A stretch of DNA of 64,000 nt from positions 45,196-109,195 of the forward strand of contig JBGVMW010000069.1 in the NCBI GenBank assembly GCA_045125095.1, read 5' to 3'. Both the position numbers and the translations under genes were made by a program. This document shows, one piece after another, positions 36,180 to 45,516 of the stretch. The notes under the pieces were generated by a model that was not told the DNA's origin, did no database searches, and worked only from the letters and a program-made list of their open reading frames with translations. This DNA comes from JBGVMW01 sp045125095 (lineage in GTDB: Bacteria > Bacillota > Clostridia > Lachnospirales > Lachnospiraceae). Position 1 is the stretch's first letter. The number at the start of each line of letters is the position of its first letter.

Positions 36180-39100
36180 CTATCTCGCCAATTTCTCATT
36201 TAATGTTCTTAAGTTACTTATCTGCTCTAATTCAAATCCCTGATCATCATACAGCAAACCTTCCTGTACCTGGGAATATAACTTCATGTTATCTAAAGTG
36301 CAGTCTTTTTCTGATACAAAAGAGATATCAAATTTATCCCCTGGTGTAAATTCCAGATAATAGTTTCCACTTTCCGGTATGGTTATTTCCTTTACCGCTT
36401 CACCAACCTGTAACTTAACCTGACATGCTTCCTCAATTTGAATATCAAATTCCAAGATATATTGTTCTGCCGGGAATTGATTACGCACTTCCGGTATCGT
36501 CTGGGATATAACAGAACCAGCCTTTAACTTTAACATATTACTATTTTCTACCTTTTCCACACTTGCATCGCCTACAATATTCCATCCATCAACATCCAAT
36601 GCGAACTGCGGATTATAGAACATGTTGGCGCAATAATTGCGATAAGTCCAGACACCATACCCCCATGTATAACGTTTCAATATACGATATACACTTGTGA
36701 GATACTCACCTAACTCCTCTGGCTTAATCTGTGCATTATCTTTAAATTTTGGCGTATTATCTGCATAAATAAACTGATCTACATAAATATTTTTCTGCCC
36801 ATTTTCCTTTAACAACTTGCTCAAAATATACTCCGTCTTCACCATGGCTTCTTTTGCTGTCACACGTTCGCCCTTGTTTTCAAATCCCATTGGAATACCA
36901 TACATAACCGTTGTCATGTCGGAATCTCCACATGCATAGGTACTATCATGGTAATAATACACTACCTCATTTGTTTTACTGTAAATCACATCACCATCAA
37001 TGCGCACTTCCATAGAAAGATTTGGAAATACTTTCTGAGAATTCAAAAGAATTTGATTCAAGAAATCATCATAATATTCATAAAATGCATACATATCCGG
37101 CTCTGTCAGTGTGGGAATTCTAATATCGCTAAAAGATGTATATGAGGTTCCATATGTTTCATTAAACGATTCTAATGTATAATGCTTTTTCACAAAGTCC
37201 TGATAGCCCATAAATGATGCTGTTTGTATTGACTCCTGTTCACTAAGTCCGGCACTGCATACATTTAAATTATTCCAGAAATCTTCCCATGTTAGAAAAG
37301 CCCCCTTGAAATTAGAATATCCTGAAATGGTATCATAAATCTTATCTACATAAGCATACCAAGCATCTGACACCACCTTATCTCCGGTTATTTTGTAGAA
37401 ACGGTCGGTAATGATATCATCCGCATCCTGATAATAATCCCATGTATAACCGACACGCACTACTACATCCAATTCAGCCGCCTTTGCTAATTCCATCACA
37501 TCTGACAGCTTTTGGAATGCATATTCATTATAGGACACCGGATCTGTGGTTGGCTGAAATTCTCTCCAAGGTATTACTAAAATAATACTGTCGAATCCAT
37601 CTGCCTTAATCTGTGCTAACTCTGCTTCCGCGTTATCCATCTCACTATTCCAGAAGTTTATAGGCCACTCGTCCGAAAAATAATGTGCTGATTTCACATA
37701 AGTGTTGCCTCCCACTAGTTCTAGCATAGACCAAATTAACCAATCTCCATTTCCATCCGTATTATCCCCCACATCACAGGCAACTTCTATTCTCATTGTT
37801 TGTCCTTTAAATTCACTCAAGTCCAATTCAATGGATGTTCCCTCTGGTGGTATAAACAATTTTTCACTTTTTCTATTCTCATTGTTTGCGTCATATACAT
37901 TCACAAAGACATTTACACCATCTGATAAACTGCTGACAGCCGGATGAATCTTTCCCGTTCCTTTTAATATACATTCTTCCGATACTTCCAACGTATAGGA
38001 TATTGCTGTATTCGGCTGCATAAATAAAAATTCACCGTTCTGTTCATCATTTGCCTTACATATTGTCTTGCCCCACGGAGTATCTTCCGTATCCATCTGC
38101 CCAGACACTTCTAATGATTCAAAATTTTCTATATAAGAATATCCTTGCACATTCGTACTTTCCCAATATTCTTCTGTCATTTCTTTTAACTTATCAACAT
38201 CACCAGTACTCATAATCTTCGTTTCTTCCAAAAATAGCCAGTCACCTGATGTGTCAGCTCCTTCTGGTTCCTCTGCCGCTATTTCTAAAACAATACGTTC
38301 CCCTTTAAATTGAGATAAATCTAATGTTCTTGCTGTTTTTTCCGCAGATATGGTATAACCCTGTGTCAATGCCGGTTCCTTTTCTCCATCCTTGTACACA
38401 CGAATCTGCATTGGCATACCATCTGAAACATCGGCAACCCAAGGGTGGATGGAATCCGACCATTGAAATACTTCATTGCCGGATGTGTAAAAAGAACATT
38501 GTATCGCTGTATATGGCATCATAACAATGGCTGGTTCATCCTGTTCTGTCAACATATTATTAATGGTGCTTCCCCATGGATTGTCGCTATTATCTGCTCT
38601 ATTTTCAAACTGCAAATCATCAAAGCTATCCGTAAGTGATATATATTCCACAGGTTCAGACAATACACTATCCGAAGGAATCGTACTATTATTTTGTGCT
38701 TCTGCATCTCCTGCAGATGTGGTATTCTGTTCTGCCACACTTTCAATTCGCAACTGATTCAATACCAGCCAGTCACCATCGGAATTATTATTTGCTCCGT
38801 TTCCAACAGAAAATGTAATCTTTACATCTTGTCCACGCACTTCTGCTAAAGAAAGTTCTGCTGTCTGATATTCTGTTGTTGGGGCAACATCATAGTCCTG
38901 ACTGAAAGTTGGCTCCTCATTTCCATTCACATACACACGAACATGCATGGTCAAGCCATCGGTAGCTTCTGCCATCCAAGGATGAATATTATAACGCCAT
39001 ATCACCTTTTCATTGCCTGTCACATGATAATTAGCTGACATATATGTGTTTGGCATCATAACGATAGAAGTTCCTACTGTTTCGTCTTCTATTTTGCTAA

Positions 39101-39383
39101 TTGTGCTTCCCCATGGATTATCTGACGTTTCCTCCTTATTCTGGTACTCCAGACTCTCCATATTATCTACAAAATTAAATAAAACGACATTGTCAGCACC
39201 CTCTGAGCCAATCGTTTCGTCAACTGTCCCTGCCTCTGTATGCTCTGTGTTGTCTGTCACTTCCATATTCTGTTCCTTTTTCTGCTCAGACAGCGGCACC
39301 ACTACTTTTTGACCGATAAAATAAGCGGCTCCCATGCTGATAACAAAACTACAGCCAATCAGTAATGCTTTCTTATGTTTCAT
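36180..39383 (-). CDS. Secreted or membrane-anchored glycosidase-like protein with three tandem beta-sandwich repeats
   Basis: 1067 residues. One N-terminal membrane helix (about 7-29) serves as signal or anchor. Three related modules follow at about 65-215, 248-392 and 415-557. They share NPWGSTI-type starts, (V/F)MMPxT, HPWxA..DG, Y..G..EP and DGDWL motifs, and look like carbohydrate-binding sandwiches. Residues about 565-915 form a TIM-barrel-like domain (GFDSIILVIPWREFQP, VVRVGYTWD) with candidate acids E700 (LTWEDF) and E792 (MEVRIDGD). A last sandwich domain ends the protein. The glycoside hydrolase family could not be named with certainty. It is next to the YfhO-like gene and may trim the surface polymer or a host glycan. 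Confidence 0.65.
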   Translation of the reverse strand: MKHKKALLIGCSFVISMGAAYFIGQKVVVPLSEQKKEQNMEVTDNTEHTEAGTVDETIGSEGADNVVLFNFVDNMESLEYQNKEETSDNPWGSTISKIEDETVGTSIVMMPNTYMSANYHVTGNEKVIWRYNIHPWMAEATDGLTMHVRVYVNGNEEPTFSQDYDVAPTTEYQTAELSLAEVRGQDVKITFSVGNGANNNSDGDWLVLNQLRIESVAEQNTTSAGDAEAQNNSTIPSDSVLSEPVEYISLTDSFDDLQFENRADNSDNPWGSTINNMLTEQDEPAIVMMPYTAIQCSFYTSGNEVFQWSDSIHPWVADVSDGMPMQIRVYKDGEKEPALTQGYTISAEKTARTLDLSQFKGERIVLEIAAEEPEGADTSGDWLFLEETKIMSTGDVDKLKEMTEEYWESTNVQGYSYIENFESLEVSGQMDTEDTPWGKTICKANDEQNGEFLFMQPNTAISYTLEVSEECILKGTGKIHPAVSSLSDGVNVFVNVYDANNENRKSEKLFIPPEGTSIELDLSEFKGQTMRIEVACDVGDNTDGNGDWLIWSMLELVGGNTYVKSAHYFSDEWPINFWNSEMDNAEAELAQIKADGFDSIILVIPWREFQPTTDPVSYNEYAFQKLSDVMELAKAAELDVVVRVGYTWDYYQDADDIITDRFYKITGDKVVSDAWYAYVDKIYDTISGYSNFKGAFLTWEDFWNNLNVCSAGLSEQESIQTASFMGYQDFVKKHYTLESFNETYGTSYTSFSDIRIPTLTEPDMYAFYEYYDDFLNQILLNSQKVFPNLSMEVRIDGDVIYSKTNEVVYYYHDSTYACGDSDMTTVMYGIPMGFENKGERVTAKEAMVKTEYILSKLLKENGQKNIYVDQFIYADNTPKFKDNAQIKPEELGEYLTSVYRILKRYTWGYGVWTYRNYCANMFYNPQFALDVDGWNIVGDASVEKVENSNMLKLKAGSVISQTIPEVRNQFPAEQYILEFDIQIEEACQVKLQVGEAVKEITIPESGNYYLEFTPGDKFDISFVSEKDCTLDNMKLYSQVQEGLLYDDQGFELEQISNLRTLNEKLAR

Positions 39384-39437
39384 AATAACCTCTATTCTGC
39401 CACATGTGTGACGATATAATAACCTATTTGTCTAATC

Positions 39438-39800
39438 TTATAATTCCAAGACTTGTTTACATTCGTAGGAAACTCCACTTTGCTCCAAATGCAAAACTTC
39501 ATATGGATATTCTGTTCCCATAATTTCAACCATTCCGTTTGCAAAAGAGCGTAATATTTTTAACTCTGAGGTTCTGCTTTGCACTGTTCAATCAAATGGA
39601 ATATACCATCCGTTTTCACTAAATATAAACGGTTCTTTTGTATCTCACCCTTGATTTTGCTTGCATTAAAAATCATTACTCCAACCCCAGTATTACCTTT
39701 GCTTCTTCATATAAATCAATTGCATTAGGTATGTTTTTCCACTATTATTATTCCCTACAAAAATTGTAAAGTTGCTAATATTAATCTCTGCACTTTTTCG
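39438..39800 (-). pseudogene. Remnant of an AAA ATPase gene and a partner gene
   Basis: The minus strand encodes KSAEINISNFTIFVGNNNSG followed by KTYLMQL, a clear Walker A region of an OLD/ABC-like ATPase. In a shifted frame it continues with LYEEAKVILGLE and a stop, so the middle of the ATPase is deleted. A second broken frame follows, MIFNASKIKGEIQKNRLYLV, and then FANGMVEIMGTEYPYEVLHL. It looks like a decayed two-gene ATPase system related to the intact one at 41.1-43.2 kb. Confidence 0.5.
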
Positions 39801-39846
39801 CTACCATTTTATCACTGATATGCACATAAGGCAAGACTCCAAAATA

Positions 39847-40637
39847 CTACTTTAGTGTTTGCTGATTAAGCAGATATTTATAAGTTCCATTGTTTATATC
39901 CACTCCAAATTCAACCGGTGCTTTGACTTTTTCTCTGACAATCGGACGAAGCCATGGCTGTGAAATGCTAACGATACGGTATTCTAGGGAATGTACCTTA
40001 TTATCATACATGTACTTCTGTTGTTCATATAACTTAATGATGGTTTCCATTTTTTTCCCTTGCTTCATTCAAAAGAGAAATGTCCTGTGGATAACGAATA
40101 TTTGCAAGTGCACAAGTCGCATCCAAAGTCAATGTTCCTTTGTTTTCTTCTTTTGAAATATCATCATCAGAGCCTCCGGCAGACGGAGGAGTAGGATTAT
40201 TCTTATCATCATCTTTGTGAGCGAGAAGATATTCATTTGCTTCCAATAGCATTTCTGCCGAAATGCGTTTACGGAAAAAACAATGTACTTGCAGCAAACG
40301 GTGCTTCGTCCTGATATCCCCAAAGTCCGATAAAGTACTGCAGATATGGATTCTCTGTAATCGGTTCCACAAGTTCGCGGTCAGCATACTGAAACTTTGT
40401 CTGAATAATCAAAGGTCCTAATACCATACGAAGTGGCTTGGCAATGTTACCGGTATCACTTGGAAACAGCTCAGCATATTTTATTTCAAATTCATCCCAA
40501 GGAATACAATCAGCCATTTTTATCCAGCGATTGTTCGGATTCATTTGAAGTCCCATTGGCTGATTGAAGTCAAGGAATGAATGTTGTATCTTCTCACTTG
40601 GTTTGTACATGTTTTTCCCTTTCGTGTAACCCATCAA
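39847..40637 (-). pseudogene. Broken insertion-sequence transposase (IS5/IS1182-like)
   Basis: Three fragments in different frames follow one another. The first, starting at about 40637, contains NNRWIKMADCIPWDEFEIKY and NPYLQYFIGLWGYQDEAPF. The second has FRKRISAEMLLEANEYLLA and GTLTLDATCALANIRYPQDI. The third has VSISQPWLRPIVREKVKAPV. These are the N-terminal half of a DDE transposase of the IS5/IS1182 type, up to and including the first catalytic Asp (LDATCAP-like). At least two frameshifts and loss of the C-terminal half make it inactive. Confidence 0.75.
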
Positions 40638-40732
40638 AAATCTGCAAGGAAAAATGTTTTATATCATAGAAAACCTTGCAAATATTATATCATAATTAGG
40701 CTTGAAAGTCCGTAAAATCAAGCATTTAGGAG

Positions 40733-41061
40733 CTAATCAGCAGACACTATTACAATCTGCCCCATATCTTTAAATAATACATTAACGGCAGATGTAAAAA
40801 TTGTTATTCCAAATATCAATACTACATTACAAAACATGTAATAAAACATTTGTAACCACCAAACAGATGGCTTGTCCGTTGCTGGTGTTATTTTCATAAC
40901 AAGATGGATTAAAAATAATAAATTGCCACTGTTACGATCGGCTGAACAAACATCCAGAATAAACCAAAACATGACCCAACAAACTTCTTTCGAAAGTCTG
41001 ACTGGGCCAAAGTCATAATTAATTTTCGTTTATCCAAAAAATCTTTTATATCTCTTAGCAT
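40733..41061 (-). pseudogene. Broken ABC-2 type polysaccharide exporter permease (Wzm/TagG-like)
   Basis: ATG at 41061 after AGGAG opens a frame MLRDIKDFLDKRKLIMTLAQ...VGSCFGLFWMFVQPIVTVAI, the family N-terminus, then stops. A second frame gives LVMKITPATDKPSVWWLQMF and FGITIFTSAVNVLFKDMGQI, the later part. A deletion and frameshift lie between, and the C-terminal part is gone. The cognate ATPase gene was not seen. Confidence 0.65.
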
Positions 41062-41144
41062 ATACATTCTCCTATTTCTAAAACATAGTCTTAGTAGTTA
41101 TACGCCAAATGTGTGAATTTGTAAAGGGTTGAGGAAATGCATTT

Positions 41145-41864
41145 TCACCCCATACTACATGGAGCATTCTTTGCCATTTCAACAAAAGAGGCAATAAACA
41201 TCTCTGCATTCATAAACTGTACATCCTGAAAAAATTCTTGTTGCTGTTTCATAACCTTTTCAATATTTCCCTCTGCTTTCTCTTTTGAAGTTTGCTTTTG
41301 TTCTTGTCGTGAGATATTCTTACTTTTAGATGTTTTTCGTATCCTATTTCTTAGGTCTATTACTTTTTGGTCATTCTCTTTTGCTGATTGTTCATAACTA
41401 TATACAATATATAATTTGACTTTTTCTTTCACTTTATCTGGTGAAAAACGCTTGCCAAAAACATCATATAACATTTGTCTGCTATCAAACGCTTTCATAT
41501 TAATGTTTTCACAGAGTGCACTGTCTCCAAATTCTAACCTACTCTGATTCTTAAATTCTATCAAATAGTGTTCCTTAGTGGCTTTAGGACTAATATACAA
41601 TGCATCGCAAGAGTGAAGTTGTTTACTAGCTCTTTTGGTTTCTGCCATTGATACAAAATTATCACAATACCAGGCTTTTAATTCGTCCACATCAATAATT
41701 TGTATCATATCCAAATTCTTGCCATATGCCATAATCCATTTGTTATTTTCTTCGTTATTCGTTTTTGACGCAGCAACATCAACCAAATTACTTTTTATCT
41801 TATACTTTGTTCCATCTGCTTTCTCAGCCTCACAGATTTCGTTAAACTTCTTCATCTTCTCCAT
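41145..41864 (-). CDS. Putative PD-(D/E)xK nuclease-like partner of an AAA ATPase
   Basis: 239 residues, not a family I can name. The segment D87-ALYISPKATKEHYLI-E103-F-K105 fits the D-x(n)-(D/E)-x-K core of PD-(D/E)xK nucleases, with hydrophobic strands around both acids. The region 160-215 is Lys/Glu/Gln-rich and probably helical. It overlaps the upstream ATPase gene by 23 bases (or 14 if the Met at codon 4 starts), so the two are translationally coupled. A nuclease effector governed by the ATPase is the best guess; a purely structural partner is possible. Confidence 0.5.
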   Translation of the reverse strand: MEKMKKFNEICEAEKADGTKYKIKSNLVDVAASKTNNEENNKWIMAYGKNLDMIQIIDVDELKAWYCDNFVSMAETKRASKQLHSCDALYISPKATKEHYLIEFKNQSRLEFGDSALCENINMKAFDSRQMLYDVFGKRFSPDKVKEKVKLYIVYSYEQSAKENDQKVIDLRNRIRKTSKSKNISRQEQKQTSKEKAEGNIEKVMKQQQEFFQDVQFMNAEMFIASFVEMAKNAPCSMG

Positions 41865-43164
41865 ATCCTTCGTCTAGTAACTTATCTAACGGTGCTGCCA
41901 TTTCACCATATACTCTACCTAAATCAAATGTCATATCCTTTGATACACTCTGTCCACCATCTATATTAGTCATATAATAAAACTTGCACATATTCAACAT
42001 GCCTTTTCTATCAGAATAATATTCTATAGCACGCAAAAAGTAAGGACTATGTGTATTAATAAAAACTTTTAATCCCACTTCTTTCTGCAACACAACCAAC
42101 AATTCAGCTAACATCAACTGCCACTCCGGATGCAAATTCTGTTCTGGTTCATCAAAAACCAAAATTGTATTTTTTCGTATTTTCCCAATTTCAGCTAATC
42201 TTTTTAACATGACAATATTTTTTGCTCCAGAAGCAACATTTGTTATGTCTATATTTTTATTCAGATGTGCGTCCATATATACAAGTGCATCACCTTCACG
42301 TTGTAGATTACCAATTTCTTTTTCCTTAGAAATTACAGAATTTACAATATTAATTGCTTTTATACGTTCTTCTCGTTCTGTAGAGGTTTCGTTTTCATCT
42401 ATCTCATCATTTAACGTTTTATCCATATTTAAATTCAAGTTCAAAATAGATATACCATCCAAAATATGTTCCGGTTGTATATAAATCAAGGAAAGATCTT
42501 CTGTACTTGTCTTTTCGTATTGAATATCACCATTCATACTAATGCAAACGCTGTTTATTTCATCATTTTCATTAGTAATAACTATATGCATTGGCTCCTC
42601 ATTATAATAAGAACAATATTGATTGTTAAAATATTTATTCAAGGTTTTGCCAATTATATTGTGTTCATATTCAGTAAAATTCTTATCTTTTATTTTTTTT
42701 ATCTCATCATACAATGAACATAGTTTCTCGTCTATTTGTTCTTTATAGGTATTGTTTTCTTCCAACTCCATAAATGCTTGGACATTGTATAACCGATACA
42801 TTTCATCTATAAATGCCTCTAAACTATCACACGCAAAAACTATTTGCGATACACCTCTCCTTGTTTTTCTAATATTATACAGCATATTAATACTTTTTGT
42901 AGCATGAACATCTTTTATCTGCATCTGATAGCTGCGCAATAAATTTCTATACATTTCTTCCCATCGTTCCATTTCACGAGAAACTTCCAACAATTTTTCT
43001 TTTTCCACTTTTTCATCAAATTTGCTAAACATCTCTCCTATAGAAACCAAAGAACGACTCACCGTACTTTTTCCAGTGCTATTATACCCTATTAATGTTG
43101 TAATACCTGCGATCTCTATTTCTGCATTCTTCACCTTCGCAACATTTTTCACTAATAATTTCAT
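41842..43164 (-). CDS. AAA family (OLD/ABC-like) ATPase, likely defence-system component
   Basis: 440 residues. Walker A GYNSTGKST lies at about residues 26-34. A long coiled, charged middle (about 45-250) follows. The ABC-like signature region is near VASGAKNIVMLKRL, Walker B is LVFDEPEQNLHPEWQ, and the switch His lies in INTHSPYFLRA. This is the AAA_15/OLD-type arrangement seen in anti-phage ATPases, without a fused TOPRIM domain. ATG at 43164 is seven bases after AGGAGG; the ATG at 43194 lacks a site. It is coupled to the nuclease-like gene downstream and surrounded by broken genes, which suggests horizontal gain. Confidence 0.7.
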   Translation of the reverse strand: MKLLVKNVAKVKNAEIEIAGITTLIGYNSTGKSTVSRSLVSIGEMFSKFDEKVEKEKLLEVSREMERWEEMYRNLLRSYQMQIKDVHATKSINMLYNIRKTRRGVSQIVFACDSLEAFIDEMYRLYNVQAFMELEENNTYKEQIDEKLCSLYDEIKKIKDKNFTEYEHNIIGKTLNKYFNNQYCSYYNEEPMHIVITNENDEINSVCISMNGDIQYEKTSTEDLSLIYIQPEHILDGISILNLNLNMDKTLNDEIDENETSTEREERIKAINIVNSVISKEKEIGNLQREGDALVYMDAHLNKNIDITNVASGAKNIVMLKRLAEIGKIRKNTILVFDEPEQNLHPEWQLMLAELLVVLQKEVGLKVFINTHSPYFLRAIEYYSDRKGMLNMCKFYYMTNIDGGQSVSKDMTFDLGRVYGEMAAPLDKLLDEGYGEDEEV

Positions 43165-43382
43165 TACACACCTCCTAATAGCATTTATATTCAAAACTTT
43201 TGTATTTGAGTTTTTACAAATCTACCGTACACCAATACTAGCTTTTTTATTATATGCCGTGCATCCCAATAATACAAGTCATAATAGTCTGTATTTCTCA
43301 TTCAATCACCATTTACAAATGCTTAAGAATGTATTGTTGCTTATCACACTTATGAATATTTTCCAATTCCATCCCAACACAT
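43165..43382. other. Upstream region of the ATPase gene
   Basis: AT-rich spacer, probably holding the promoter of the two-gene ATPase module. No convincing -35/-10 pair was picked by eye. Confidence 0.35.
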
Positions 43383-43545
43383 TTATTGAACTTCAACGCC
43401 CATCTGTGTCAATTCTGTTGTATATGGCTCATGCTTAAAGAAATTATCACCAATAAACGTAACCTTCATGACTAATTTCACGGGCAATATATTCTATTAT
43501 TTCATACGCAGTTATCTTGTCTATTCGCAAAATCTATATAGCACA
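43383..43545 (-). pseudogene. Fragment of a glycosyltransferase gene
   Basis: MKVTFIGDNFFKHEPYTTEL followed by TQMGVEV and a stop resembles an internal segment of large multi-domain glycosyltransferases. An upstream piece in another frame reads ITAYEIIEYIAREISHEGYV. The rest is missing. Confidence 0.4.
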
Positions 43546-43568
43546 ATATACTAACAAAAGTTTAAAAA

Positions 43569-44771
43569 TCAAATCAGATAACAATTACCACAAAAAACAT
43601 TTCCCCAAAAGTAAACCATTCCCGAAACAAGGTGTGCTACAAACATACAACTTGTTACTATAACATAAACACAATTCCCTTTACTCCACTTTTTTTCTCG
43701 AATTATATCTGTAATGTTATGCAACAATATATAAAGACTATATATAAACAAAAAGAAAATGGCACATCTACACCCCCAGCCAAAATTCCCATCATTCGCT
43801 CTGCTTCCTGTTTCCACTAATGTTGCTTTAATTATAAAATTGACTACAAAATTGAACCATATAACACTATACATTCTATCCACATTTTTATGAACGAAAT
43901 TATACACAAAGATAATAACCGGTAAACTAATTCCACATATTAATTGCCAAAATGGGGAGCCTCCATTAAAAAATGTTCCACCCAATTTAAACGCAACACC
44001 TCCATTAGAATCGCTCCCAAATAAGACTTTATATTGATAAATAAGTGGCACCAGTGAAAACAATACTGCACTACCAAAAGTAATGATATTTCGTACTCTT
44101 CTCAAATCTTTAAAATTCAAGCAAAAATCTTTTATAAAAAATAGTAACATAACCGGTGCAAATCCTATAATAAAACTAGGTTTAAAAGCATTTGTTATTG
44201 ACAAGAAGATTGTAAATATAATCCAATCCACAATCTTAATTCTAAGCAAATAATCCTTTTGTATCTTCATATACCAACACACTGATAAAATGGCAAACAA
44301 ACGCATTTCAATAAATGTACTATTATGATATGCATTGGCATTTAATGTATATTTATAAAAATATTCATAAATATTAGGCAGATAAATAGATATTAAGAAA
44401 ATGGAACTAAATGCTAACCCCAAATAAGATAATCGCATCTTATCTGTTCTATTTTTTCCTTTTATAGAATCAATGCAAATAAAAAAATAATAAACTGCTA
44501 AAATAGTGAAAACCATAATAGCACTTAAAAAAATAGCAACCCCGACCGTATTTCCTAAAACAGCATACATATATTTTAAAACTATTCTATTTAAGCTATA
44601 TCCTCTTCCCGCTAACGCACCTCTTACATGTGCACGCAAATCGCTTACAAAAATACCTGTATCTTGTGGGTATATCGTCTGCATATAAAACAAATAAAAA
44701 AAACTTACAAACACCACACTGTGTAGAATAATACCCAAAAAGGCACACACCTTACCAAAATGCTTTTTCAT
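43569..44771 (-). CDS. Polytopic membrane protein, possible GT-C glycosyltransferase
   Basis: 400 residues with about eleven hydrophobic helices. The first extracellular loop contains DTGIFVSDLRAHVRG, acidic residues at the position expected for the catalytic Asp of GT-C enzymes. No soluble domain. It is the last gene of the wecE-GT2-ATP-grasp-acyltransferase-EamA run, 45 bases after the second small transporter. That is where the final transferase of a three-component glycosylation system would be expected. The family cannot be named from sequence alone. Confidence 0.6.
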   Translation of the reverse strand: MKKHFGKVCAFLGIILHSVVFVSFFYLFYMQTIYPQDTGIFVSDLRAHVRGALAGRGYSLNRIVLKYMYAVLGNTVGVAIFLSAIMVFTILAVYYFFICIDSIKGKNRTDKMRLSYLGLAFSSIFLISIYLPNIYEYFYKYTLNANAYHNSTFIEMRLFAILSVCWYMKIQKDYLLRIKIVDWIIFTIFLSITNAFKPSFIIGFAPVMLLFFIKDFCLNFKDLRRVRNIITFGSAVLFSLVPLIYQYKVLFGSDSNGGVAFKLGGTFFNGGSPFWQLICGISLPVIIFVYNFVHKNVDRMYSVIWFNFVVNFIIKATLVETGSRANDGNFGWGCRCAIFFLFIYSLYILLHNITDIIREKKWSKGNCVYVIVTSCMFVAHLVSGMVYFWGNVFCGNCYLI

Positions 44772-44816
44772 GTTCTTCTCCTTAATTTATCACCATACAT
44801 AATTCTTTTTTGCAAA

Positions 44817-45152
44817 TTAACACAACGCAAATATAATAACACCAACAACAATTAAGATATTCCCTATCAACTTATTCCTTGTGATTTTTTCATTAAAAAT
44901 AACCCTACTTGCAATCATAATAATAAAATAATTTAAAGACATAAATACCGGACCATATTTATAATCCATCTCTGTGTATGCAACAACACCTACTAAAATA
45001 GATATGCCTAACATAATATAACTACTAATCACATATAGATTCAAATACACGCTTAACAACGACTCATGTTTTTGGGTAGTGCTGTATTTTAATAAAATCT
45101 GAGATACACAAGTTAATATCATAGACAAAATAATCCATATATAGGATTTCAT
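44817..45152 (-). CDS. Small EamA/SMR-type membrane protein, second of a pair
   Basis: 111 residues, four membrane helices, with the EamA-type GxxxxGvvIF end (GNILIVVGVIIFALC). The start ATG at 45152 is one base after the stop of its partner and seven bases after AAGGAGG. Paired four-helix proteins of this type, such as ArnE/ArnF, form a heterodimeric flippase for undecaprenyl-phosphate sugars. The neighbouring ArnC-like glycosyltransferase makes that role likely. Confidence 0.7.
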   Translation of the reverse strand: MKSYIWIILSMILTCVSQILLKYSTTQKHESLLSVYLNLYVISSYIMLGISILVGVVAYTEMDYKYGPVFMSLNYFIIMIASRVIFNEKITRNKLIGNILIVVGVIIFALC

Positions 45153-45153
45153 A

Positions 45154-45516
45154 CTAAGCCTCCTTATCTTTTGCAATCAACAGAATACCAGCTACTATAA
45201 AAGCAGTCCCAATAATATGCATAAATTTAATTTGTTCATGAAATATCAAAGCCGCACCTATTAAAGACCAAACCACTGTAATACCTTTATTCATATATGC
45301 AAAAGATAATTCCATATTTTTTAGTATTATTTGCCAAAATATTGCATAAATACCCATTAATAAAAATGCTATAAATAATGTAATGAAAACTTTAATGTTG
45401 CATATCCCATACTGATTAACCATATTGGCAGTTACTTTAATAAAAATACTAGAAGCAGAATATAATAAAATAATCAAATGAAGATATAAGATATATACCA
45501 TTTTTTTATTCTTCAT
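45154..45516 (-). CDS. Small EamA/SMR-type membrane protein, first of a pair
   Basis: 120 residues, four membrane helices, ending IIGTAFIVAGILLIAKDKEA. It overlaps the end of the acyltransferase gene by 11 bases and is followed directly by its homologue, so the pair is translationally coupled. Likely half of a dimeric flippase for a lipid-linked sugar. Confidence 0.7.
   Translation of the reverse strand: MKNKKMVYILYLHLIILLYSASSIFIKVTANMVNQYGICNIKVFITLFIAFLLMGIYAIFWQIILKNMELSFAYMNKGITVVWSLIGAALIFHEQIKFMHIIGTAFIVAGILLIAKDKEA

Noticed and set aside
41145..41864. Naming the ATPase partner as a specific known effector (PtuB, AriB or RloB)
   Set aside because: No HNH or TOPRIM motif is visible; only the D...ExK pattern is, so no known system name is justified.
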